DNA from: Candidatus Woesearchaeota archaeon
GTDB taxonomy: Archaea; Nanobdellota; Nanobdellia; Woesearchaeales; JAGVYU01
Reading direction: 5' to 3'
Length of the DNA: 40,862 nt
Assembly: GCA_018303105.1 (NCBI GenBank)
Contig: JAGVYU010000001.1
Coordinates: 1-40,862 of the forward strand
Position 1 is the stretch's first letter; the number at the start of each line of letters is the position of its first letter. This document shows positions 27,414 through 35,745 of this stretch, one piece after another. Both the position numbers and the translations under genes were made by a program. A model generated the notes under the pieces. It worked only from the letters and a program-made list of their open reading frames with translations. It was not told the DNA's origin and made no database searches.

Positions 27414-28352
27414 ATGGAAGAGCAAGCATCAAAAATGTCGCTGAAAGAGAGAATCATTGCGTTCTATGATAAGCATTACAAAGCCCTGTTATGGATTCCG
27501 ATAATTATTTTCGTTCTTGCCATCGCTCAGATTGGCGTACAAATAGCTACGACCGGTGACTTTATTCAAAAGGGAGTTTCACTCAAAGGCGGCATTACCG
27601 TAACCGTACCAACGGAAGAACTTGTCAACCTTGAGGATGTGCAGGCAAAGTTGCGCACAGAGTTTCCCGGGAACGACATTAGCGTGAGGAGACTTGAGCA
27701 GGCAGGCACATCTGTTGGTGTAACAATTGAGGCGGATATTGACGGCACGGATGAGGCTCAGTTTCAGGCATTCCTCATATCTATTGAGAATAGTCTCGGC
27801 TTCCCGCTGAATAAAAACTATACCGTAGAGCTCATCGGGAGCGCATTGGGAGAATCTTTCTTTAAGGAAGTGTTTCGTGCGATGATTATAGCGTTCGTGT
27901 TCATGGCGATTGTTGTGTTCATCACGTTTCGTTCATTTATTCCCAGCATCACCGTCGTATCATGCGCACTGGCAGATATTCTCGTTACGGTTGCGGTTGT
28001 GAATCTGATGGGGGTGAAAGTATCAACTGCGGGAATCGCAGGTTTTCTCATGCTCATTGGGTATAGCGTTGACACAGACATCCTCTTAACCACGAGAATG
28101 TTGAAGCGAAGAGAAGGAAAGCTCATGGATCGCGTCACAAGCGCGTTCACGACAGGAATGACGATGACGCTGACAACGTTAGTAGCCGTGGGCGCAGCGT
28201 TTTTCTTCACACAGTCCGAGGCGCTGCGGCAGATAATGCTCATTATTCTTATTGGTCTCGTTGTTGACATAATTTTTACATGGATTCAGAACATGGCGAT
28301 TATCCGCATATATCTTGAGAAGAAAGGGTGGGCGCATGAACACGAGGCTTAA
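27414..28352 (+). CDS. secF: Protein translocase subunit SecF
   Basis: GVSLKGGITVTV..AFVFMAIVVFITFRSFIPS..GYSVDTDILLTTRMLKRR. Confidence 0.93.
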   Translation: MEEQASKMSLKERIIAFYDKHYKALLWIPIIIFVLAIAQIGVQIATTGDFIQKGVSLKGGITVTVPTEELVNLEDVQAKLRTEFPGNDISVRRLEQAGTSVGVTIEADIDGTDEAQFQAFLISIENSLGFPLNKNYTVELIGSALGESFFKEVFRAMIIAFVFMAIVVFITFRSFIPSITVVSCALADILVTVAVVNLMGVKVSTAGIAGFLMLIGYSVDTDILLTTRMLKRREGKLMDRVTSAFTTGMTMTLTTLVAVGAAFFFTQSEALRQIMLIILIGLVVDIIFTWIQNMAIIRIYLEKKGWAHEHEA

Positions 28353-30030
28353 GAAAACCCTGCTCAATCCGCGCGTCATCATTTCCCTCGTATTTATCGT
28401 TCTTGCCATCGTCGCGATTAATCCAGACCTGACACCGGAAGGCGCCGCGATTCGCAGCGTCACCTTAAACTCTTCGGCGAATCTCGCGGGGATCACAAGC
28501 CCTACGGCAACAGCCCCGCCGCGGTCCAGAGAGGTTGTGCTCGCGATGAACACAAAGCCGATTAAGGACGCCTCAGATTATAATGCATTTGTGGCAGCCT
28601 TGCAGCTGAACCAGACGGTTACCGTGCGCACGAATAAGAACACGTATCTGCTCCGCACAAAGCCGTTGACAGAAATTATCATTCTGAATGAAACCGAGAC
28701 TAAAATAATCGCAGAACGCAATCTCGTGACGAACGAGACGCGCAACAGGACCATTGTCGTTAACAAAACCCTCGACAGGATTATTGGCGTTGAGGATATT
28801 GGCCTCAAAGTATATGATGCGCCTACAACAAATATCCGAAAAGGCCTTGATCTACAGGGCGGCACAAGAGTGCTGTTAACCCCTGAGTCCAAAGTCAGCG
28901 CAGACGATATGGATCTCATCCTCAGCAATATGAAGGAGCGCCTTAACGTTTTTGGATTAAGTGATGTCGTTATCCGAGAAGCGGGAGACCTCAGCGGAAA
29001 TCAGTATATCCTCGTGGAGATTGCAGGAGCGAATGAGGAGGAAGTCAAGGAGCTCCTCGCTCGCCAGGGTAAGTTTGAAGCGAAAATAGGCGAAGCCGTT
29101 GTCTTCAGGGGCGGCCATAAGGATATTACATACATTTGCAGGACCGCGGATTGTTCAGGCATTGATCCTCAGGCGGGCTGTGGCCCTTCAGGAAGTGGAT
29201 GGGCATGCCAGTTCAGGTTTGCGATCACGTTAAGTCCAGAGGCCGCGGAGCAGCAGGCGTCGCTCACAAAAAACCTCAATGTTATCACGGAGAATAATCA
29301 GCAGTATCTGAGTGAGCAGCTCCTCTTGTATCTGGACGATGTCCAGGTCGATCAGCTTAATATCGGGGCTGATCTTCGCGGCAGGGCTGTGACTGATATC
29401 CAGATCAGTGGTTCCGGTACTGGAGCGACACAGCAGGAAGCGATCACAAACAGTTTAACCAATATGAAACGATTGCAAACCATTCTCACGACGGGTAGTC
29501 TTCCTGTAAAACTGCAGGTTGTCAAGACCGATGTCATCAGCCCGAGCTTGGGAGAGGAGTTTGTCCATAATAGCATTCTCATTGGTGCTATTGCCATGAT
29601 TGGCGTGGTTGTCGTCGTTTTTTTACGCTATTGGAATTTGAAAGTTGCGTTGCCCATGATTCTCACAATGCTCACAGAGGTCACCGGCCTCTTTGGTGTG
29701 GCAGCATTGATCGGCTGGAATATCGACATTGCCGCGATCGCCGGCATTATCGTTGCTATCGGAACGGGTGTGGACGCCCAGATTGTGATCGCTGATGAGG
29801 CTTTGCGCGGGGAAAAGCAAACCGTCGAATGGAAGCGGCGCTTTAAGAACGCGTTCTTCATCATTTTTGCTGCGTATTTCACAGGCCTTGTTGCAATGGT
29901 CCCATTGCTCTTTGCAGGCGCAGGCCTCGTGAAGGGATTTGCGATCACGACGATTCTTGGAATATCTATCGGCGTCTTTATTGCTCGTCCCGCATACGCA
30001 AAGATTGTTGAAATCCTGATTAAAGACTAG
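28336..30030 (+). CDS. secD: Protein translocase subunit SecD (with PDZ-like N-terminal insertion)
   Basis: IRKGLDLQGGTRVLL, GIIVAIGTGVDAQIVIADEALRG; start taken at the internal ATG (MNTRLKKTL) 16 nt before the secF stop. Confidence 0.93.
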   Translation: MNTRLKKTLLNPRVIISLVFIVLAIVAINPDLTPEGAAIRSVTLNSSANLAGITSPTATAPPRSREVVLAMNTKPIKDASDYNAFVAALQLNQTVTVRTNKNTYLLRTKPLTEIIILNETETKIIAERNLVTNETRNRTIVVNKTLDRIIGVEDIGLKVYDAPTTNIRKGLDLQGGTRVLLTPESKVSADDMDLILSNMKERLNVFGLSDVVIREAGDLSGNQYILVEIAGANEEEVKELLARQGKFEAKIGEAVVFRGGHKDITYICRTADCSGIDPQAGCGPSGSGWACQFRFAITLSPEAAEQQASLTKNLNVITENNQQYLSEQLLLYLDDVQVDQLNIGADLRGRAVTDIQISGSGTGATQQEAITNSLTNMKRLQTILTTGSLPVKLQVVKTDVISPSLGEEFVHNSILIGAIAMIGVVVVVFLRYWNLKVALPMILTMLTEVTGLFGVAALIGWNIDIAAIAGIIVAIGTGVDAQIVIADEALRGEKQTVEWKRRFKNAFFIIFAAYFTGLVAMVPLLFAGAGLVKGFAITTILGISIGVFIARPAYAKIVEILIKD

Positions 30031-30079
30031 AGTTTCTAAAATACAAAGCTTTTAATATCCTCATTTTTTACAGCGGCGT

Positions 30080-30451
30080 ATGAAAACGTACTGGTGGGCG
30101 GTCGCGTTAATGTTTTTCTGCACTCTGCTCACGTCGTCTGCGCAGCTGCTCTATAAGCTAGGGTCAAAAAATCTGCAGCTGAATCTGTCTCTCTTGCAAA
30201 ATTACTACTTGATAGCTGGTCTCGGCTTATACGTCATCGGAGCGGGCATTTTCGTCCTCGCGCTGCGGGGAGGAGAGGTCTCTGTGCTGTATCCGATCAT
30301 CGCGACAAGCTACGTCTGGGTCACGTTATTGTCCATTTATTTTCTTATGGAACAGCTGAATATCTCAAAAATCTTTGGCGTGGGCGCCATTATCTTGGGC
30401 ATTATCATCATCGGAGTGGGCAGCAGGGATGCCGCTCCGGAAGTGCTGTGA
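30080..30451 (+). CDS. SMR/EamA-type small multidrug-resistance-like transporter subunit 1
   Basis: Four-TM ORF, GGEVSVLYPIIATSYVWVTLLSIYFLMEQLNISKIFGVGAIILGIIIIG. Confidence 0.85.
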   Translation: MKTYWWAVALMFFCTLLTSSAQLLYKLGSKNLQLNLSLLQNYYLIAGLGLYVIGAGIFVLALRGGEVSVLYPIIATSYVWVTLLSIYFLMEQLNISKIFGVGAIILGIIIIGVGSRDAAPEVL

Positions 30452-30807
30452 TGGCCACGGAGCTCTGGGCTATTGGATTAGTTGTCATCGCGAGCCTTGC
30501 AGGCGCGCTTGGCCCTATTATGTTCAAGAAAGCAGCCCAGCGGTTAAAGCGCAGTCCTCTTGCACTCCTAAAAAATTATTATCTATTTGCGGGCGCGGGA
30601 TTTTACGCGTTAGGCACAATCCTCTTCATTCCCGCGCTTAAAGGCGGTGAGCTCTCCGTGCTGTATCCTTTTGTTTCTTTGACGTATGTTTGGGTGAGTT
30701 TGCTCTCCGTATTCTTGCTTAAAGAGCGCATGAACATGGTCAAATGGTCCGGCGTTGCGTGCATCATCATCGGAGTTACCTTGATTGGAATCGGAAGTGT
30801 GGCATGA
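30448..30807 (+). CDS. SMR/EamA-type transporter subunit 2
   Basis: GGELSVLYPFVSLTYVWVSLLSVFLLKERMNMVKWSGVACIIIGVTLIG; overlaps subunit 1 by 4 nt. Confidence 0.85.
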   Translation: MMATELWAIGLVVIASLAGALGPIMFKKAAQRLKRSPLALLKNYYLFAGAGFYALGTILFIPALKGGELSVLYPFVSLTYVWVSLLSVFLLKERMNMVKWSGVACIIIGVTLIGIGSVA

Positions 30808-31451
30808 AAGTACTCTCTCTCGGGGGATCGTTAATCGTTCCGGAATCTATTGATACTGAGTATCTCATCCAATTTAAGGAGTTCGTGCTCAGGCACGTGG
30901 ATCAGGGAGAAAAGTTTGTCATCATCTGCGGGGGTGGAAAAGTCTGCAGGAATTATTATGCTGCGCTTAACATCATCACGCTGAGCTCGTTCGCATTCTG
31001 TTTGGTGATGCAGCGCATCCCGTTGTCCAGCCGGATTATACAAAGAAGACTCCGTTTGAAAGCATTCTGATCGGATGCGGACTAAAACCGGGGACGAGTA
31101 CAGACTATGATGCCATACAGTACGCGATTACGTGTGGGGCAGATGCCGTGTTGAATCTTTCAAATATCAGTTTTGTGTATGACAAGGATCCAACGCACCA
31201 CAAGGACGCGAAGCCATATGAGCGGTTGACGTGGAGTGAGTTCAGGTCCATGTTCAGCGCCGAGTGGAAGGCAGGAACAAATGTTCCGTTTGACCCGGTG
31301 GAAGGCAGGAACAAATGTTCCGTTTGACCCGATAGCCTCCGAGCTCGCTCATCGCCACGGCATTAAAGTCATGATTCTGCATGGGCGTGATTTGGAGAAT
31401 GTCGAGAAAGCGCTGCAAGGCCTCCCCTTTAAAGGCACGCTGATATCCTAA
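30804..31451 (+). pseudogene. pyrH: UMP kinase (archaeal PyrH), frame-disrupted twice
   Basis: MKVLSLGGSLIVPESIDTEYL..VIICGGGKVCRNYYAALNIIT // AELVRILFGDAAHPVVQPDYTKKTPFESILIGCGLKPGTSTDYDAIQYAITCGADAVLNLSNISFVYDKDP..SMFSAEWKAGTNVPFDP // IASELAHRHGIKVMILHGRDLENVEKALQGLPFKGTLIS*. Confidence 0.85.
31264..31331. repeat. Perfect 34-bp tandem duplication inside pyrH
   Basis: gtggaaggcaggaacaaatgttccgtttgacccg at 31264-31297 and 31298-31331. Confidence 0.97.
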
Positions 31452-31530
31452 CATGGCTTCTGTATGCTATAGGACAGACCCTATAGATTTATAAGTCCAC
31501 ACTTCTGGAAAAACGGAAAAGAGGTGCGTG

Positions 31531-33117
31531 ATGGGCATAGTTCAGGAGGTAAAGGATGTTGCTCGGTTTGAGCATATAGGGGCCATATTGTTCAAACAGG
31601 GTTTGGATTTCATTGGAAAAAAATCGTTCATACCTTCTCCGCCAAAGCTGCGTCGTATCCTGGAAGAGCTCGGAGCGACGTTTGTGAAGCTGGGCCAGCT
31701 CCTGAGTTTGCGTCCTGATTTGATCCCGCGCGAGTATTGCGATGAGTTCAGAAAGCTTCAGGATCATGTTGCTCCTTTTCCCTTCAGTGATGTCAGGCAA
31801 GTGGTTGAGACGGAGTTGAAGCAGCCTGTAACGAAATTGTTCGCGCACATCGATGAGAAGCCCCTGGCGTCAGCGTCTGTTGGCCAAGTGCACCGTGCAC
31901 GGTTGAAGAATGGCCTCGTTGTTGCCGTGAAAGTGCAGCGCCCCGGCATTCATAAGACGTTTCAGACGGACATCGATATTATGATGCATTTTGCCCCGCT
32001 GTTAGAGAAGCACGCGCATGGCATTTTCGATCCCTACACGGTTCTCGAGGAGTTCAAGAAGTACACGCAGCGCGAGTTGGATTTCCAGAACGAGGCACGG
32101 AATATTGACCAGTTGTATCGGAACTTTCGTAATAGCAAAACCGTGCGCATTCCCCGGGTTCTATGGTCGCACACGTCATCGCGTGTGCTCACGCTGGAAT
32201 TGATTGATGGCAAACCCGTAAACACGAAAACATTAAGGTCGATGCATGATCGGAAACTTTTTGTCCGCAACTTGGTTGATTGTATGTTCCAGCAGATCTT
32301 TGTGGACGGATTCTTTCATGCGGATCCCCATGCGGGAAACCTCATGGTGCTTCCCCACAATCGCATAGGGCTGCTTGATTTCGGAATCGTGGGCATTCTC
32401 GACGAGGATATCCGTGAGAAGATGACACAGTTATGCATAGCGGTGATTGAGGGAGATGTGAAGATGATTGCGGAGTCGCTATGTGCGCTGGGATTTGTTG
32501 AGCAGTGCAATCGTGATCTGGAGCGGGATATCCGCCTTGAGTTAAGTCAGTATTATGGAGCCTCATTGGAGCAAATCAACCTCTCGGAAGCGTTTCAGAA
32601 GGTACTCATGATTGCACGCAGGGATCACGTGCATCTTCCCAGCGATTTTGTGCTGCTTGTGAAGGCCGTCGTGACGTTGGAGGGTGTAGCTCGCGACCTT
32701 GACCCGGAGTGTCATGTCATGGATATTATTCGTCCACACGCGAAGAGATTGATGCGGGAACGATACCTCAGCGTCCGGACTGTGAAAAAGCAGGCATTGA
32801 GTTCATCCATGGAGTATCTGCATTTGTTCAGGACATTCCCCACGCAATTTTCGAATGTCCTAAAAAAGCTCCAGGAGGGCAAGCTGCACATTCAAATGCA
32901 GGATACGGATATCCATTATCTTACCGTCGAGATGGAGCGCTCCTCATATCGGCTTGCGTATGCGATCATCACAGGGACGATGATTATGGCGTCCGCACTG
33001 CTGTGGTACGCCGAAATCGGTCCCATGTTCATGGGTATTCCCCTTATTGCACTGATTGGTTTTGTTTGCGCCGCGTTTTTTGCGCTCCTGCTTGTTATCG
33101 CACTCATACGGCGATGA
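31531..33117 (+). CDS. ABC1/UbiB/AarF family protein kinase-like protein
   Basis: LGATFVKLGQLLSLRPDLIP, KPLASASVGQVHRARLKNG..VAVKVQRPGI, FFHADPHAGNLMV, LLDFGIVG; two C-terminal TMs. Confidence 0.95.
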   Translation: MGIVQEVKDVARFEHIGAILFKQGLDFIGKKSFIPSPPKLRRILEELGATFVKLGQLLSLRPDLIPREYCDEFRKLQDHVAPFPFSDVRQVVETELKQPVTKLFAHIDEKPLASASVGQVHRARLKNGLVVAVKVQRPGIHKTFQTDIDIMMHFAPLLEKHAHGIFDPYTVLEEFKKYTQRELDFQNEARNIDQLYRNFRNSKTVRIPRVLWSHTSSRVLTLELIDGKPVNTKTLRSMHDRKLFVRNLVDCMFQQIFVDGFFHADPHAGNLMVLPHNRIGLLDFGIVGILDEDIREKMTQLCIAVIEGDVKMIAESLCALGFVEQCNRDLERDIRLELSQYYGASLEQINLSEAFQKVLMIARRDHVHLPSDFVLLVKAVVTLEGVARDLDPECHVMDIIRPHAKRLMRERYLSVRTVKKQALSSSMEYLHLFRTFPTQFSNVLKKLQEGKLHIQMQDTDIHYLTVEMERSSYRLAYAIITGTMIMASALLWYAEIGPMFMGIPLIALIGFVCAAFFALLLVIALIRR

Positions 33118-33185
33118 TCGGACGGCGCTCAAAGTATGGAAAACTATTTAAAGGCGTAATCAGAGAAGAGGTATGGAGGTGGATC

Positions 33186-33569
33186 ATGTTTGATGAAATC
33201 AAGCGTGAACTGAAGCGCGCGATACGGGATGGAAAGCTTAAAGGTCCTAATTATGGTCATGTTCTGAGGAAGATTACGAGGGAAATCAAGCGGGAAAAAA
33301 ATCGCTTAAAAAAGCTGCTTGGCCCTGAGCTTATTGAGGAGAAGCAGAAAGCCCAGCAGGCGCTTCGTCTGTTGCTGCAGCAGGAGTTTGATCGCGTGCA
33401 TAGTGTTAAACCGGTGCTTGCGCGCGCAGCGAAAAAGGAGTTGAAGAAAGTGACCATTCCCCGAATCATGAAGAAACTCAAGCGCAAAGGCAAGAAAGTC
33501 GTGAAGAGGGCTAAACGGGCTGCGAAGGGCTTAAAGCGAAAGATACGCAAGAGGATCAAGCGAAGATAG
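33186..33569 (+). CDS. Highly basic small protein with Lys/Arg-rich C-terminal tail
   Basis: MFDEIKRELKRAIRDGKLKG...KKLKRKGKKVVKRAKRAAKGLKRKIRKRIKRR*. Confidence 0.65.
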   Translation: MFDEIKRELKRAIRDGKLKGPNYGHVLRKITREIKREKNRLKKLLGPELIEEKQKAQQALRLLLQQEFDRVHSVKPVLARAAKKELKKVTIPRIMKKLKRKGKKVVKRAKRAAKGLKRKIRKRIKRR

Positions 33570-33575
33570 CGAAGT

Positions 33576-33848
33576 CTACTTTTTGTTTCCGTTGAGATGG
33601 AGCGAGCTTTGGGGTTCTCGAATCCCCAAGTAGGAGAGCCACGTCTGCGTGCCATCCCATGCGTCATGGCCGGATCCTATGAAATCAACGCGTATTCTGG
33701 ACACACGGCCGCATCGTGTGCAATCACGCTCTTTGTAATGCAGATGAGAATCATGGACACTTCTCCATGAAACTCCCTGCTGGTCATTGCGGCAGTATGC
33801 GCATGATCTGAATTGATCGTGCTCTCGAAAGCTGTGGTGGAAAACCAT
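33576..33848 (-). CDS. Small zinc-ribbon-like protein (90 aa)
   Basis: CAYC...CTRC spacing; convergent with the basic-protein gene. Confidence 0.45.
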   Translation of the reverse strand: MVFHHSFREHDQFRSCAYCRNDQQGVSWRSVHDSHLHYKERDCTRCGRVSRIRVDFIGSGHDAWDGTQTWLSYLGIREPQSSLHLNGNKK

Positions 33849-33898
33849 TGTCGTCTCTATGCGTGCTTCACAGTGTGGAGGGATTTATAAATATTTTG

Positions 33899-34152
33899 TT
33901 TTTTGATTCTGACTCTGTTATCCCGAAACTGGTTAACATCACGTAACTGGTTAACATATTGACGTTACAATTGTGTAGTCGCTCACAAAATAACAATGGC
34001 GCAGATGCGACGGGGATGCCCCCTCCGGGGTGTCGCATAGGGCATTTGCGAGAGCAAATGACCGTCTGCAGCCATTAATGTTATTTTTGTACTTTGAACT
34101 AAGTTGTATACGCGTTAATTAAAAACGTGATAGCACATTTTTTGATTCTGAC
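33899..34152. repeat. 15-bp perfect direct repeats (ttttttgattctgac) bounding a ~224-bp segment
   Basis: 33899-33913 and 34138-34152; internal direct repeat aactggttaacat at 33927-33939 and 33945-33957. Confidence 0.75.
33985..34090. ncRNA. Candidate structured element (long closing stem with two internal hairpins) upstream of nop5
   Basis: acaaaataaca+atggc+gcaga / tctgc+gccat+tgttatttttgt closing stem; internal atgcgac...gtcgcat and catttgc-gaga-gcaaatg hairpins. Confidence 0.5.
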
Positions 34153-34189
34153 AGGAATCTTTATTAACCGTGCCGTCTTCCGATAAGGC

Positions 34190-35089
34190 ATGAAGTATCA
34201 GTACTCATCGATCATTGGAGATGTAGTTTTCGATAATCAGTTCCACGTCGTAGAGCAAGGGCATAATCTCTTTAAGAAATATCCTAATCTACAGGAGCCG
34301 GACGAGCATCACAAGGTGAAGATCCAGATGGCGATGCGGGATAAGAAATTCTTCGCGGCATTCGTGAAGGATAATATCGCGCAGACGAAGCAGGACGTGA
34401 AGCGCTCAGTTATCCCTGATAATCATATCGTGCATGCCGTGAACCTGCTTGAGGAGCTGGACACGCTCATCAACACGATCGTGAAACGATTGAGGGAATG
34501 GTATGAGCTTTGGAATCCTGAGTTTTCTAAGAGTATCCAGTCGCATGAGAAGTTTTGTGAACTGATTGCGATAAAAAAGAACGAGGATCTTTTGAAGGAA
34601 ATCAACATCGATCGCAAGCACAGCATGGGCGCAGAGATTTCCCCAAAGGATCAGGACGCGATCCTGCAGCTTGCTCGGCGCTGTCGTGATCTTTACACGT
34701 TGCGGAGTTCCACGCAATCTTATGCTGAATCTTTGTTGCAGGAGAACTATCCCAACCTGTGCACCGTTGCCGGATCTGCGATCGCTGGGAAGCTTCTTGG
34801 GCATGCCGGCACCGGAAGAAGGTTAGTCATGATGCCTGCTTCGACGATTCAGCTTTTAGGGGCTGAGAAAGCGCTCTTCCGGCATATGAGAAACAAGAGA
34901 AGTCCTCCTCCTAAATATGGCCTGTTGTTTCAGCATCCCTTTGTACAGTCCGCGAGGAAGAGCGAGCAGGGAAAGCATGCTCGGGCGCTGGCGGATAAGC
35001 TTAGCATGGCAGTTAAGATAGATTATTTTAAGGGCGTATACTGTGGAGATCGTTTGAAAAAGGAGCTCGAGGAGAAATTTAACAAATGA
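34190..35089 (+). CDS. Nop5 (Nop56/58 homologue), C/D box RNP core protein
   Basis: Nop domain NLCTVAGSAIAGKLLGHAGTGRRLVMMPASTIQLLGAEKALFRHMRNKRSPPPKYGLLFQHPFVQ. Confidence 0.95.
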   Translation: MKYQYSSIIGDVVFDNQFHVVEQGHNLFKKYPNLQEPDEHHKVKIQMAMRDKKFFAAFVKDNIAQTKQDVKRSVIPDNHIVHAVNLLEELDTLINTIVKRLREWYELWNPEFSKSIQSHEKFCELIAIKKNEDLLKEINIDRKHSMGAEISPKDQDAILQLARRCRDLYTLRSSTQSYAESLLQENYPNLCTVAGSAIAGKLLGHAGTGRRLVMMPASTIQLLGAEKALFRHMRNKRSPPPKYGLLFQHPFVQSARKSEQGKHARALADKLSMAVKIDYFKGVYCGDRLKKELEEKFNK

Positions 35090-35745
35090 AGGCATCAAAG
35101 TTGCAAGGGGTGTACGAGGAAGGGCGCAGTCTATACACACAAAACCTCGCACCGGGAATACGTGTCTATGATGAAGCTCTTGTTACGGTTAAGGGAATTG
35201 AGTACCGTGAGTGGAATCCCACAAAAAGCAAGCTCGCCGCCGCATTGGTCAAGGGAATGCCGCAGATGGGGATTAAGCCCGGATCCATTGTGCTCTATCT
35301 TGGGGCGAGTACAGGAACAACCGTGAGCCACGTAAGTGACATTGTGGGGAAAGAGGGAATTGTGTTTGCGCTAGATTTCGCTCCTCGAGTGGTCCGTGAT
35401 CTTGTATTTGTCGCGGAGCAGCGCGGGAATATTGCTCCTATCCTGGGAGACGCCGCTCAGCCGAAAACGTATGCGCATAGGATATGCGCAGTCGATGTGG
35501 TGTACCAGGATGTCGCGCAAAAAGATCAGGCGGGCATTTTTATCAAGAATTGCAGGGAGTTTCTCATGCCCGGTGGTTTTGGCCTGCTTGCGATCAAGGC
35601 GAGAAGCGTTGACATCGCGAAAAAACCGAAGCAGATCTTCCGGGAAGTGCGCGATCAGCTAGCGAAAGAATTTACGGTTGTTGACTATAGGGAACTTGAC
35701 CCGCTGGAGAAGGATCACTGTCTGTTTTTGTGCAAGAACCGGTGA
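35086..35745 (+). CDS. flpA: Fibrillarin-like rRNA/tRNA 2'-O-methyltransferase
   Basis: EYREWNPTKSKLAAALVKG, VLYLGASTGTTVSHVSDIVG, VDVVYQDVAQKDQAGIFIKN. Confidence 0.96.
   Translation: MKASKLQGVYEEGRSLYTQNLAPGIRVYDEALVTVKGIEYREWNPTKSKLAAALVKGMPQMGIKPGSIVLYLGASTGTTVSHVSDIVGKEGIVFALDFAPRVVRDLVFVAEQRGNIAPILGDAAQPKTYAHRICAVDVVYQDVAQKDQAGIFIKNCREFLMPGGFGLLAIKARSVDIAKKPKQIFREVRDQLAKEFTVVDYRELDPLEKDHCLFLCKNR

Noticed and set aside
31468-31487. ctatagg-acagac-cctatag hairpin before the ubiB-like gene
   Set aside because: 7-bp stem could be a terminator of pyrH or chance; not enough support to list as a feature.
32709-33185. N-terminal extension of the basic protein ORF (32709-33569)
   Set aside because: The upstream portion is an out-of-frame reading of the UbiB-like gene; the internal ATG at 33186 after the UbiB stop is a more credible start.
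33899-34152. Box C/D sRNA next to nop5/fibrillarin
   Set aside because: CTGA (box D-like) occurs in the gattctgac repeats but no RUGAUGA box C at suitable spacing was found, so kept only as a generic structured element.
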